Shown in pieces: positions 50,053 through 62,400 of a stretch of DNA of 64,000 nt. Origin of the DNA: Lethocerus indicus (taxonomy: Eukaryota; Arthropoda; Insecta; Hemiptera; Belostomatidae); NCBI GenBank assembly GCA_019843655.1, contig JACDQD010000004.1:13516001-13580000 (forward strand), in the 5' to 3' direction. The translations under genes and the position numbers were made by a program. The notes below the pieces were generated by a model. It was not told the DNA's origin. It saw only the letters and a program-made list of their open reading frames with translations, and ran no database searches. Positions within the stretch are counted from its first letter, which is position 1; each line of letters opens with the position of its first letter.

Positions 50053-52559
50053 AACATACACACCGTGTTATATATCACAGGTTAAAGTATAGATACATAT
50101 AGTTTATGAACGCATAGTAATGACAGCATGTTCTATTGGCAAGCAATATACACGATCGTACATGACCTCCTTAGTGAGGTTGACAAGCACACAATATTTA
50201 CCATAAATATTAAAAAGTATTTCGAAATTACTAGTTGTAACATAACCGACCTGTTTTTCCCTATTTGGGAATTACCTGCAACTCTGTAAATTCTCCGATA
50301 ATCTTATAATCTCCACTTAAATCTTATACCTGCATTCTATTCGGAAACTGCTCCTGTGAAACGATCCGAAGTGAATTATTTTAAGTGCTCTGCAGTTATC
50401 TGCGCTCAATCCAATAATCAATTCAAATTTGTATCTGATTATTATTATTCAATCTAATTCAATATTATTCTAATCTTAGATAGGTTTGGAACACTATAAT
50501 AATGTGTGTATAAGTGAATTAATACACATACGATATTCCACATTTCGATTGTGACTGAAAGCGCACTATAAATTCGTATTCTTATTGTACTTTTACAAAA
50601 GTTTTATATTATTCTGTCACTATTGTTGTGTCCGGTTTCACGAGTTGTTTCACGAGTGGTTGGTTTCACTGTAAAAGAGGGTAGCTCTTTCTTCCCCCTT
50701 ATAGAGGGTGTAACTGTGAGCACACTAGCACACAGCCGAGTGGCTAAAAATCCAGGTCCTCTCGGCGGAGATACACAATTGGCGGAGTTTTACAGCCAAT
50801 AAAACCTTTAGAAATGCGACTAGAAACAGTATCTCCCCCCTATTCACTGGCGGCCGATCTCCCGTGAAACTCCCTCCCAACATCAACTCTATCTTCTATA
50901 CTTCGGTCCTATTCTGTCCCCCTTCTTACATTGTTATAAGATTAAGTTTTCCTCTTTTCGATTCTGGAATATAACCGCAAATAAACTGTGACGAATATCG
51001 GACTACAAATAGAGACACTTTTCTGGCACAATTTCACTTGTGGTTCCCATATAGATGTGGGAAAAGTAAATAAACCAAGTATAGCGTTAAATTGTAACGC
51101 ATTTATTTTTTCTCACCGACACGACTGGTTTTTAAGTGTTATACGTAAATTATTAATACGTTGATTTAATTTCCCATTCAATGTAGCCTAGTCATTATAG
51201 TCTTTAAAAAATAATTTTTTTATCTAAAATTGAATATTTATTTATTTTATTTATTGAACTGGTATTTATCGTAGCGTAAATACCACGATCGAATACTTTT
51301 AATAGACAAATAAACTAACACTTATTACAGGTCAAGGCGTTCAGCAGTTGTTTCTTCATGTCTTTGGAACTACGACTAGTAACTTAAATTCCCTTCTAGA
51401 ATTCTGTAATTACAAATTATCAATCGAATTGACTTCGGACAGGGGATTTAACAATTTGCTAATTTAGTTCATTCAATTTGAGCAGCCAAATCTAAATCGT
51501 AGGACGGTGAATAGTTAAAAAGGCACCAGCTGCTATTTGTTAGGAGTATATGAGTGATTATAGGACTGGCTAGGAGCATTAAACGTTTGTTTGCTTTTTG
51601 AGTGGGAGTAATTCCGAAAAGAACAGTCGGGTTTCCCTAATGTAAAAAAGAGAGCGTTGTTCTGCCGTTTTATCGGAGCTTATAATTAAATTGTCGCTGC
51701 TAGAAATCAATCACTCGGCTAAATATATTCGAGAAGAATATTATACCGATTATAAGAAGGGCGGCCTCTCTTTTAATACCTATTTGTATTAGCATAGTAT
51801 AATCCGGCCATAAATCATGACCGGCCGTCGCTCGTCCTATGGAAATTTCTAATCGGGAACCGTATTGTTCGATTTGAGAAAACGGCATTAACGCCACCTC
51901 CCCCTTTTAATTATTTATGCAAATAGGCCGCGTTAATTTTCAAACTTTCTTATATAACTAATATTGGGTTTTCGTCCTGCCTCCATTGGGGTCCATTCAT
52001 GCGCCCCGAACGGTTTTAATTAATGTTTTAATAACAGACGATATGACTAAGAAAAGGAATTGTTTGCGTAGGAACAAATAGACGTAACTCAGCGTGTAAC
52101 CCCGTCACACCGCAACAGAAACTCTCAACAAATGTCCGGGATTAAAACCCGAATATACCATCATATGTCATCTTTCTCATCGACACGATTACCATTTTTT
52201 AAATTTCGAAATAACAAAACGGGAAATGAACGAAAGTGACTAGATAAGCAAATAAATCTACCAGTCCGCCATATTCCTTACAGTGAACAATGTGCCAGGA
52301 CCAAGGGGGTGTATTCAATGTGAATCAAAAGTGGAACCTTTCATTTGGCCCCGATGTTTCCTAATATTTTTGTAAATGGCCAATTATCTATTCCTTTGAA
52401 AGGTTTCTTTACAATAGCAAATATTGTTTTTAAAATTTCTTAGAAGACGAGCATACTGTGAGTAGCACAGTGGAGGTTGAGATTAATGAATTGCATCGTA
52501 CTATTTAAATCGACGACACATATTGAAGCGACGAAATTCGACGCTAGTTGGCACCTACG
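50053..52559. other. non-coding stretch
   Basis: No gene recognised. Mostly AT-rich. TTTCACGAGT occurs twice, 12 bp apart (50636-50645 and 50648-50657). GCCGAG (50735-50740) pairs with CTCGGC (50761-50766) around a string resembling a type II tRNA A-box ('gccgagtggcta'), but no B-box follows. An octamer lies at 51917-51924. Confidence 0.5.
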
Positions 52560-53060
52560 AGTTAAATCAAGTCATTACGACGCTAAAGTTCAAAATCGGA
52601 GAGCCCAATTAGGCCCAAAGAGGCCCGACGTAATTTGGTGAAAAACATTCGGGCCGGAATTAGAGAAACAGGGCCCCTAAGCGGGTTCGGATTTCGTATT
52701 AAGCTATAAAGGGGGAGGGGGGGGAGACAAGCGGTGTGGACAAACGGGTGCCGGAGACGGGCCGACCGAGTTTCATTAGCTAATTACGCGTCTCAATTAG
52801 GAGATGCCGCCCTCAACATTCCTGGCGAGCTATCTCGTCCGCCGAGACACGTCGGCAAATAAAGGAAAAAGATCCGCGAAACAAAAACGGCTTTTAAACA
52901 TCGGTCGAGGATTAGACCGATCGGCGAGCATTTAGACCGACTTCGGGCATCCGCCGTAAACCTATCGGGCCCGCGTCATATACTATTCGGATGCCATCTG
53001 TGGATATCGCCGATATTTGGTGCTTGGCCGGTCAGCCTAATTATAGCCCGAAAATAAATA
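52560..53060. promoter_or_regulatory. GC-richer enhancer-like block
   Basis: Stands out from AT-rich flanks. It contains CAATTAGG at 52606-52613 and 52794-52801, 'gctaattacg' near 52780, and GGATTA (an Otx/bicoid-type core) at 52909-52914. It also has a perfect 7-bp hairpin ATCGGTC/GACCGAT (52900-52906 with 52915-52921) and a repeated TTAGACCGA at 52912-52920 and 52932-52940. This clustering suggests a cis-regulatory element. There is no conservation evidence. Confidence 0.3.
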
Positions 53061-56000
53061 AGTTCCTAATATATAATCTAACAAAGTATTGCCATTGGCC
53101 CTTATCGAGGAGTCAAAAATGTAGTCACTGTATGAATAAGTCCACTATGTAGTCGTGGATAAAAAAATAACAGGGTACGGAACAGGGCCGGGTTTCGTAA
53201 TGTCCCTGAGAAAATAAAAGGATTATATATTATAAATTATATATTGAAGGGGTTGAAAAGAAGAATCTCCCTCAATGGCTGATGAATCTCACGATTCGGT
53301 GTCATAGTAATCCTGTGAAATTTGCCGGCTGCTGTAAGGCGCTTTAGTTTCGCCGGAATTATGAATATTTAATGAAGACCGACAGATTGGCCGCAACTCA
53401 GTCCCTTCATTTAACTCATTATACCCTAATCGTCTTTAACGAGCCATTGTTGCCGTGTAGCAGGAGCCACCGCCGGCAGGAAGAGGAGCACAACTACAAG
53501 CAGTAGCACCAGCCCACCACCTGGATATGATATTTCACCTGCCCCCATTTTGAAATATAATCTACCTCGTATTTTCCTTAAAAAATATATTATTAAGTCT
53601 GCCCCCCACCTGTGTTTAATTATTCCACGCCCGTATTATATATTCGGTGGTTTTTCCCAATTTTGGCGTCTCGACATCCGCCCCACCGCCGGACCAATTA
53701 ATTACAATTAATTGATTTGTGGCCTAACGATTGTGAACGGGGCCCATTAAAATCCATCGAGCGTCTGCACGAGGGCCTATTTCACTGTATATTGTCCGAT
53801 TAAACATTACAGTCACTTTCGGGGAAACAGGTCTGATAAAACGATTTTCTGCTTCCCCTCGCCTGTTATATATACTGTTGTTTTATATACATATTTTCAA
53901 ATATTGACCCCGCTGCTACCTGACGTTCTTGTATCTTTATTACGCCATTTCACCAGATGTTAGTGATGCTTCAAGTTCTGAATAATTTACAATATATTTA
54001 TTGTTATAAAACAAAAATAAGGGCACTCTTATAGGGGGACGATCCATAATCTTCCCTTATTATTCTAATATTTTCAGCAGGAGTAACGCCACAAAACTGC
54101 TTTGACACAGTGACAATATATATATTTCAATAAGGAATAGAGCAGTTGGAGGGCTCCACTAGTTGGTAGGACAGGAGCGGGGCTGGCCGGTATTGGTCCC
54201 AATGAAACACAAAGTGAGCAGCCGGTGAATATAATGAGGCCGGTAGAGGAGGTGAGGCCGTGTGTGATTGCTGTTCAAACAGGTCTAACGAGGTTCATGA
54301 GGTGCCGGCGGGGCCCCTCTTCAATTAGGTGGACTTCCATCCATCGATCGGTGGCTCTCCCCAGAGGGCCACTTATTAATATGCTCCCGGCTCCACGCTG
54401 CTAAACAGACGTCATAATCCTACTCCACTCGGCTCCCAACCGACGTCTACAAATGATCCGGGACGCCACAGATCATCAATTTTCGAACAGCGCTCTCACT
54501 CTCTCTCACCCCTCCCCCGCGGCACTTCTCCCGGATTGTTTATAAATTGAGTTTAAATATTTATTATTTTTCGGTCCGCTCATTAGGCCGATGACTCAAT
54601 CACTCCGTCCTCCATCCGTCCGCCTGTCCTTTTACACCGCTCACACTTTCATTTCTCTTCGACCGACTCTCACAGCTACCTGGGGCATTTTTCGAATATC
54701 TCGGACCGATATATTACCGCACACTACTGCGCTAGAAAAATTTGTTTTCTTCTCCTCTACGGCAAATCAGCGAGCATTATAATAAATTATTTCGTTTATT
54801 CGGTCTCATAATTTCTTCTTTATTATAATTATATTTATAAATTGAATATCGCCCAATATATAATATGTAGTTAACTTTTAGTTCTGCACTTGGAGAATGA
54901 CTCTCCGAAACTAATCTAAGTATCTAGGTACTAATTAAGGTATCGTTTCCCTTACCGCCTCCTACGCTGCTCAAATTGATACCGGAAAGGAGTAAACTGA
55001 AAGTACACTATTTTAATCCTAGAATCGCACGATATGTCGGTCGGTTTGGAGCCTAACATCAATCAAAAAGAGGAGAAAGCATTCGGATAGCAATCAATGC
55101 CTATCAAATTTTGGATATATCGAACTGTGGCCACAGGCAGGCTATATTAGCCCGCGAATATTCGTTAGGAATACTGCAGCTCGCGCTACGCATCGGAGTA
55201 AGCGTTGTCTACTGACCGTGGGGGTACCCTCGCAGAATAATTAAATATCGGGTCGAATGAAAAGCCGATAGTATCGCGTGTAATAACCGCTCTTTTGTGC
55301 TGGCGTTGTTATAACCAGTGCGTCAATGCTAATAACGCGAAGCCGCTCAATTTACGTAACACGATACCGGGTATATCGCGAGAGACAGACAAGCTAGGTG
55401 TCGGTAGATGGCCGTCCGACGCGATCGAGTTAAAGGAGAGAGTTCCTCAACCGGCCGTAATAAAAAAACTCAAACTGGTTCCCTTTTCATATTTGATTAC
55501 CGGCCTGTGTGTGCCCGTGTTAGTGTAAAGTGTGTTGATGATAATAAACAGAGTATAACATACACTAATAACCGATCATTAAACAACTCCCTGCTTTTCT
55601 CCCCATCTCTCCATCTCTCCTTATTTCTCTCTCTCTCTCTGTTTCTCTCTCCCTCTAAACCGGTTCCTGTGGGACTCTCGAGTGTGAGTTCACAGCCTCC
55701 CGTTAATAATAGCAGGACCTCGCCACTCGGCTATTATAATTTTTGATATCCTTATTTGAAAATGATAATGGTTCCGAGACTGGAGGGAAAGAAAAAAAAA
55801 TTTGTATGTAAATAGTACACCACTCTGGATTATTCCGTTAAATTTATTCCGGCTACACCGGCGGGGAAGGGGCGGGTGTTATTTTACGATTCCTTAATAT
55901 CCTTCATAATTATAAGGCTCGATAATCGAGGGGACCTTTTTGCAATTTCCTGTGAAAATAGGGTCAGAAAAAAAGAAGAAATTAGACAAATGTTCGATTA

Positions 56001-58012
56001 GGTTTCAGGACTTGTTACCCGCTTTGAGTTGTGCGAATTACACTGAGTATGAAAACCACGCAAAAGCGGAATGGTAATTCACGAAATGTATGGATTGTCA
56101 TTTGTACGAACACAACATCTGGCTAATACCTTTTACGTGATTCATTACTCATGTTTTCCTGATTGTATAAAATAATTTTCATTGAAAATATCACCCTTAA
56201 ATAGATTTAAGGATTATCACTCTTAGGAGCAGAACAATAAATAACAGTTGATGCTACATCGACAGCTTTTGTGCGGAACGCTAATGACGATAGCGAGCAT
56301 AAACACCAGTCGAGCACAGGACGAACTAGGCGAATGGAAATAGGAAATAGTAAGCAGTGATATCCAAAACCCTTAGTAGACTTCTAATAAATACATCTAA
56401 GAAATTAAATGTATACTTTAATAAATGGTACTTTAATATGTTACAAATTTTTTTTATAAAAGTTTGATTTTATTGGTGTGATGTGTAGATCTCCAAAAGT
56501 TAAATTGTTCATAATACTTTTCATTGCCTATTGTTGCTGCAACAATTGCAGATTCATACAGTGTATGAATAGGCCACCATTCGATTCACCCCATACGTAT
56601 TACAGAGTACGCCTGCCATTGCTGGCCTACTACACATATTATGTATTCAAAGTGGTCTACTCCCCCCGGCTCCCTCGAAAAACAGGCGGGCGATGATCGC
56701 CGGACCTACCGAATAAATTTAACATCACCGAGGGGTGGAAATAAGCTCGTTCGGACGGGGTTGACGAGGGTGCGAAAGTCAGCAGAGGTCTAAAACCAGT
56801 TGTTACCATAATGCGGGGGCCACTTTGGCCTTCGCCACTCCAACAAATAGGCCTATTATGCCCGGTTGTTATTCTTGAGAGAGCCGCCCAATGGGAAAAC
56901 CATTGACTCCTCCGGCTCCCTATCCGGCCATTGTGTCCCCCGGGCCGGGGCCCATTGTCGCCCGCTCGGCCCTCCCGGCCTATTTATTTAGATGTTCCTC
57001 CCCATCTGCTCTCCTCCTTCGGCTACCGGCCTTTTTACACCACACTATGCGCCAGCGATTCGCTCCGCTGATTTGGCCCGACAGAAAATTCCGTGAACTA
57101 CGACTCGTGGCACGCCAGAGAATATTTTGTAATCTTCGCTGGATATACAGAAAAACACTCGGGTCATAATAGATTCTCAAGTGTTTGCAATACTAACAAT
57201 ATCCTGAACCGTTGGTAATCAGTTGGAAGAATTATTTGATTTACACACCTACACTGAAATAAGACTAATATTTTTTAAATAAATTACTGAGGGATCCAGG
57301 TTGGTTCCTTGTTATTTTGGTTTCCTTTCGCTTCTTTTCTCTTGCGCCATAGTCATTGGTACGCGTCCAGTTGTTTAACAATGCAGAGACAATGTGTGAA
57401 GGATTGATGATGTCGAAATCTCATTGATTTATAAATAGAAAATAACATCAATATACTAGTACGTGCTGTGCGTTCCAAAGTTTATTCCTCATTTACAAAT
57501 AATAATAGGAAATAATATTATTCTTTGCTAAAATTGCGTTATTCACTTCTTGTAACGGTCAAATTTTCGTTAACTCTGCTTATTTACATATATCGATTTA
57601 TGACACTGTGTGTTGATGATATAGTGACTTTCTCTAAGTCATAACTTTTCACGTCATCAATTAACAATACAGATGTGAAAGAACAAGAATAGTCATTTCA
57701 ATTTGAGCGAATAAGTTTCCGAGGTTGCAGAAATAGCCATTTCAAATATAGAAAGCTTGGCCGTTACATAGTTCCTGAAGGATGTATAGTAAGGGGAAGT
57801 CGCCATACCGAAACTACACTCCATTAATTCTCGATTTCTTCTTAAAAAGGGACGAATGGAGTCGAAAATTAGGGTGCCAATTGAGCGGGTCGTTCGGCAT
57901 TCATCCCCCAATGGGATGTTGGGGAATGCTTTGCGCAGAGGGGATGAAAGAAAAACAGGGATATAACAGAGCGACTATCCGCTAAATTAAGTCGGCTATT
58001 GTGCGCTTCATC
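53061..58012. other. non-coding stretch
   Basis: No gene recognised in about 5 kb. GC-rich at 54150-54540 and 56680-57080. CT-rich strings at 55600-55660. Frames up to 112 codons (55408-55746) cross CT-rich sequence. CAATTAGG is present at 54322-54329. Confidence 0.55.
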
Positions 58013-58014
58013 AC

Positions 58015-58071
<57 letters not shown>
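58013..58071. repeat. (CT)n microsatellite
   Basis: Nearly pure CT dinucleotides for about 59 bp, interrupted once by CCC near the start. Confidence 0.95.
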
Positions 58072-58075
<4 letters not shown>

Positions 58076-58842
58076 GGCACGAGAGGACGGGCCCCGAAAT
58101 CTAACATTGCGAGATTATTGGCCGGAAGATAATTGTGAACATCTGCCCCATGGGGGCTCGCACCCTCCGCCGGCAGGCCTCATTTTTCAAATCAGAAATG
58201 ATGGCCGGCCTTCGTCCCCTTCCACCCAGTCCACCTCCTCTTCCATTATCCCGGCTCTCAAACTGTGAGACCTATTCAAGGGGTCGCCCCGCGAAGTGAT
58301 AACTATTCTCGTAATAATAACAACGCCTCGTGTGTTCCCTTCCCAGACTCCTCCAGGTAACTGGAACAACGATACGCGTGGTGAACATCGACAAATATAA
58401 TCGTGTTGTTGATAATATGCTGGGGTCTGATATTATCATCTTCCTGCGCATGACCGGTTATACCGAGCTCATCGTCAAAACAATTCCGTTTGTAATTCAA
58501 AAATGATTCGATCACTTGGAAAGGTTGGGCCAGCACGTAGCCAATATATACCCCGTAAAATATGTAAAACATATATGAATAAAGTACGCAGGAAGGTGTG
58601 TAATATTGACCTATATAATTTCGAATGAGATAGAATTATACGAACCCTGTATTAAATTCCCAAGTGAAACTATAAGAATCATTATACCCTTGTACATTGA
58701 ACTGATCCTAAATGGTCTGCCATGAACATAACATTGCATCTGGTTGGTAAGAACGTTATTTCCAGGAAGAAAAGAGTTCGAAGAAGATATAGAAGAGTAG
58801 AAAATTATATGCATATATAAATATATATGACTGTACTATAAG

Positions 58843-58843
<1 letters not shown>
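58072..58843. other. non-coding stretch
   Basis: GC-mixed at first, then AT-rich towards the TA repeat. No gene recognised. The frames of 60-89 codons on both strands have no family signal. Confidence 0.55.

Positions 58844-58884
<41 letters not shown>
58844..58884. repeat. (TA)n tract, left flank of transposon
   Basis: About 41 bp of alternating TA, ending exactly at the first CCC of the piggyBac-like terminal repeat. Confidence 0.92.
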
Positions 58885-58889
<5 letters not shown>

Positions 58890-58898
58890 TGCACTCCG
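58885..58898 (+). repeat. left terminal inverted repeat
   Basis: CCCTTTGCACTCCG, an exact reverse complement of the right end. The next bases (ATGTCCCC) no longer match the other end. Confidence 0.9.
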
Positions 58899-59035
58899 AT
58901 GTCCCCTCTGAGGCGTAAAATTAATTAGTGATTAAGGGGAATTAAGTTATTTCTGCGCAACTTTTTGAGATGTGCATTTTTTCTCTTGAAATGTGGCGCG
59001 AGACATCAAATCAAAATATAGTAAAATAACTAAGA

Positions 59036-59045
59036 TATATAAAAG
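59036..59045 (+). promoter_or_regulatory. TATA-like element inside the transposon
   Basis: TATATAAAAG lies about 205 bp upstream of the ATG at 59252. A TATA box in the 5' part is plausible for a transposase promoter, but AT-rich DNA makes chance matches common. Confidence 0.35.
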
Positions 59046-59251
59046 AGATGTCAGCGAGTTTTGAGTCCGATTTGAAGCGTCGAGCGGTATAGATAGATCT
59101 AACGAGTGAGAAAATCGGAAGTGATTCTTCTCTCGGTAAATAAGTTCTTTTGGTAAATATCATTTTGTAACAGATTTATTAATAAAAATTAGAAATTTTC
59201 AACCCCCTTTCAACCCTTTCAACGGATGTATTCATTTTTTTAATTAGAACA

Positions 59252-59410
59252 ATGGCAAAACGTTCAAACAGGATTGAGTCTCATGGTACAAGTAGTAGTG
59301 AAGATGAGCTCCTGATAGACGTTTATACAGATACGTTAGAAAGACTAAATCTAGACCAAAACGATAGGAGTGACAGTGATATCGGCCAACCACCAAGGAG
59401 TAGCTTGTAG
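59252..59410 (+). pseudogene. truncated piggyBac transposase N-terminus
   Basis: A 52-codon frame from ATG at 59252 (context 'aacaATGG') to TAG at 59408-59410. The product starts MAKRSNRIESHGTSSSEDEL and continues with many Asp, Glu and Ser. Basic then acidic, disordered N-termini are usual in piggyBac transposases, which are normally several hundred residues long. Nothing of the catalytic DDD region or the C-terminal zinc-binding region is present. The frame runs almost to the right terminal repeat, so a large internal deletion probably fused the N-terminal coding part to the 3' end. The family assignment rests on the surrounding terminal repeats, since the peptide alone is not diagnostic. 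Confidence 0.5.
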
Positions 59411-59428
59411 CCAACATCCAGAATGGTC

Positions 59429-59437
59429 CGGAGTGCA

Positions 59438-59442
<5 letters not shown>
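59429..59442 (-). repeat. right terminal inverted repeat
   Basis: CGGAGTGCAAAGGG, exactly complementary to the left end. It is followed directly by (TA)n. Confidence 0.9.

Positions 59443-59486
<44 letters not shown>
59443..59486. repeat. (TA)n tract, right flank of transposon
   Basis: About 44 bp of alternating AT that starts directly after the final GGG of the terminal repeat. Its length is similar to the left tract. Confidence 0.92.
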
Positions 59487-59494
<8 letters not shown>

Positions 59495-62400
59495 TATAAT
59501 AAATAAGGAGTTTGGATAAAGAGCACGGACGGCACGGAGTTAGAGCAAACGAACTTCAAAACACATTCAATATCTGGGCGTCATCAATGTGCATATTGCA
59601 TCTATATTTACTCTAATAGTCGTAAGGTCCAACTAATTTTAGTTTCTGCCATTTGATTAGAAAAAGAATTAAAAGTATATAAGGCAACTTTAGTCCTCCC
59701 CCTTCTTACATTTCGGTTTATTGGTGGGGGGGGGGTGCTCTCTTAATTCGTGAAGTTAGTCGAGGGGTGGGAATAAACGGTGCCTGGAGAGGATATAGGG
59801 GATGAGGGGATGAAAGGAAGCGATGGGGCGAGACGCCCCCCGTTGCTGGAAAACAAATGAATAGAGAGAGGGCGCAATGGCCTCTCCCTAATGCAATGAT
59901 AACATTATAACCGACCCGCGTTCGGTTGGCCACCCCTTGACTTGTCCTCGTTAAACCAAGTTTAACGCTTATTACTCACCCTATATATCTATCTCGGCTT
60001 AAATATCATAGCTTCGCCTCCCTCCCCGCCTCCTACTTTTTACCCTCGTCCCGCCCAACCTTACCCTGCGTTAGCCATTGATAGTGTAATAGAAGCATAA
60101 AAATGGTTGGAGCCATCCACAAAGAGAAAAAAGGATGAGGGCATCAGAATTTCAGTAACAATGTGTCAAAACATTGTAGAACCAACGTGCAACTCCTATT
60201 TAATCGACTGAAAGAAATACTACACCTGAATTCTAACGATATTAACGATTTGAACGTTCATAAATATATATAAAAAATAGATCAAATTATTCGTTGTAAC
60301 AAAATATACTGCAAAATGTGATTTTTTTTTAGTCAAATTAAAAATGTATTATGACTTATTTCCGATAATCATAATATACATTGCTTACCAAGAAATACAA
60401 AATAAACTATTCCTTCATATATATTATATAAATTTATGTTGCTTCATTCGACAACTTATGTCTACTACTGTATACCTTCATTTAGGCTACATCATATTGC
60501 ATAAATGTATGTACTGTACAAAAGAATAACTAGGCCCAGTTATTTTCGTTTTTCTCCATCACTCTTTGTGTTATAAGAAGTACCCCTCTTATAATCCAGA
60601 TAAATAAGGACCAGAACTTCAAAAATGTTCCCGTATCTCAGCCACGATCTTCGAAGCGAGCGCTACGATGATGAAATAAAACGTGAATTCCTGAAACTGA
60701 AGTAGACGAATCTACATCGGAGTTGAAAATAATAATTATAAGTGGCCTGGTTCACACACAGGTGATGAGGTTAACGAGATTCCCGGAAGAATGTTAGTTT
60801 GCAATAGACAAATGATATCCCCCCGGTGCCGGCCCGGAGTTAGGGAACACGGACAGCTGGTCTTCCTACTCCTAGATAAAGCATCGGATCGTGTCTAAAA
60901 CTGGTCCTCATTTGAATAACATCCGAGCTCGCCCAAATAGTTCTCTACAGGCTGGCCTACTTTGGGACGCTAATTATGGTCGGTGAAGTTTCGCTATTAT
61001 AAAAAAAAGTCGTTTCCACCGCGTCGCTCCGGAGAAAACATCCCGCCAATCCCAAGTTATTCAAGGAACGTCACACAAGGCGTTCGGAGAGTACACAAGG
61101 ATAGGAGGGATGTTCAATGCCTGACGTAGGAAAACAGAATATGACAATCAATCATTCATGGGAAATAATGATTTAGATCAAATGGAAAAAGTAAAAAAAA
61201 ACACGAAATAGATGGAACTGCAGGGCAAATACTTATATATATAATTAATACAACATTACTACAGAAATGGATTAAGGAATCCGTTCGGGGGGTGATGACC
61301 TGGTATCCTTAGACTATATTACCAAAAATAATGTTTCCTCAACATTTATTTATGTATTAAGACCATTATGGCCATCAGATTTGGTTAATCCAAATTCGGT
61401 GCAATTTAACGACATTATATAAATTCATATCAGAAAAAGGAAATATATAAAGAATTTCTAAATTTGAAATATCGTTGCAGCAGGAAATATAATGTAATAT
61501 TTTACATATATACAACTAATTACGTACAAACATTATCTTGCGTGGTTTCTGTGATATACGAAACTATACACTAAAATTTCGGAATTACATTATCATGTCA
61601 ATAATGACGTGGAAAGAAATGGTCCATGGAGCAATACCTAAGTTATTTAGGTTAATTCGATGTAAATTATTTATGATAAGTATAATATAAATCAGGTTTT
61701 CTAACCGAACAGGTTTACAACGACACCACTGACTTTTTCGCCAGTACGTAATTATACGTTATTTGCATAAACTTTAAATGTATTTATATACCTGTTCATT
61801 AACAGGTTCTTTGACCAAGTAGGGTGAATTAAAACTAAATTATGTTTTGGAAATAATGAAATAAATTTCCAATTTTCTTCTTTTTATTTGGATATCGAGA
61901 AAAGAATATTGAACTTGTTTGTCCATTTTTAGTATTACTTTCGTGGACCTTGGATGGAAAGGGTCCAAATAATATATAAAATATGATGATTCTTTAAGAT
62001 TAGAGGAAAAATTTCCACACAAGTTTCAGTAATCAGCTTGCAATCATGCACTGAGATGAGTGGAAAAATTCAATATGTCAGTATTGAAAAAATGTTTATA
62101 TAAAAATAGAACACAGCGGTTATTTCGTCCCTTCTAGAAAACTTAAGATTGAAGACTCCGGGGGTATTGAAATAATAGTATTAGGCTGGTCGATCTAAAT
62201 GGAAGTAACAACCAAGTGACACTTCGTAACGGCCGGTAAATAAAAAATAGCCCTGTTTCGAGGGCCGTTAAAAGGCACTAAGTGTCACACCTCGGTAGAT
62301 GACCCTCCCCGCCTAGGTATTTCAGCTACTGCAGTTTCTGTCCTGTCGGGTAGAAGAAGAACGGGCCGCTAGGTGGAATGCCGGCCTTTTTGGGGGTGAA

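Larger units (their letters stand above)
58885..59442 (+). mobile_element. piggyBac-like non-autonomous element
   Basis: A 558-bp element with perfect 14-bp terminal inverted repeats CCCTTTGCACTCCG (58885-58898) and CGGAGTGCAAAGGG (59429-59442). piggyBac-superfamily ends typically begin CCC and end GGG. The interior has a TATA-like string (59036-59045) and a short acidic reading frame (59252-59410) consistent with the start of a transposase. The frame ends about 18 bp before the right repeat, so most of the transposase is deleted. The usual TTAA target duplication is absent. Both sides are (TA)n and ATAT abuts each end, so the element either used a TATA/ATAT target or lost its original flanks in a TA microsatellite. 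Known from family: CCC ends, TTAA. Seen here: the repeats and frame. Inferred: internal deletion. Confidence 0.8.

Noticed and set aside
50728..50775. tRNA-Leu/Ser-like A-box string with a GCCGAG/CTCGGC stem
   Set aside because: No B-box at the right distance and no cloverleaf, so it is neither a tRNA nor a convincing SINE.
52125..52155. 'gtccgggattaaaacccgaat' as a tRNA T-loop
   Set aside because: The sequence is a simple near-palindrome (GGGATTAAAACCC). The T-loop residues needed for a B-box are not kept.
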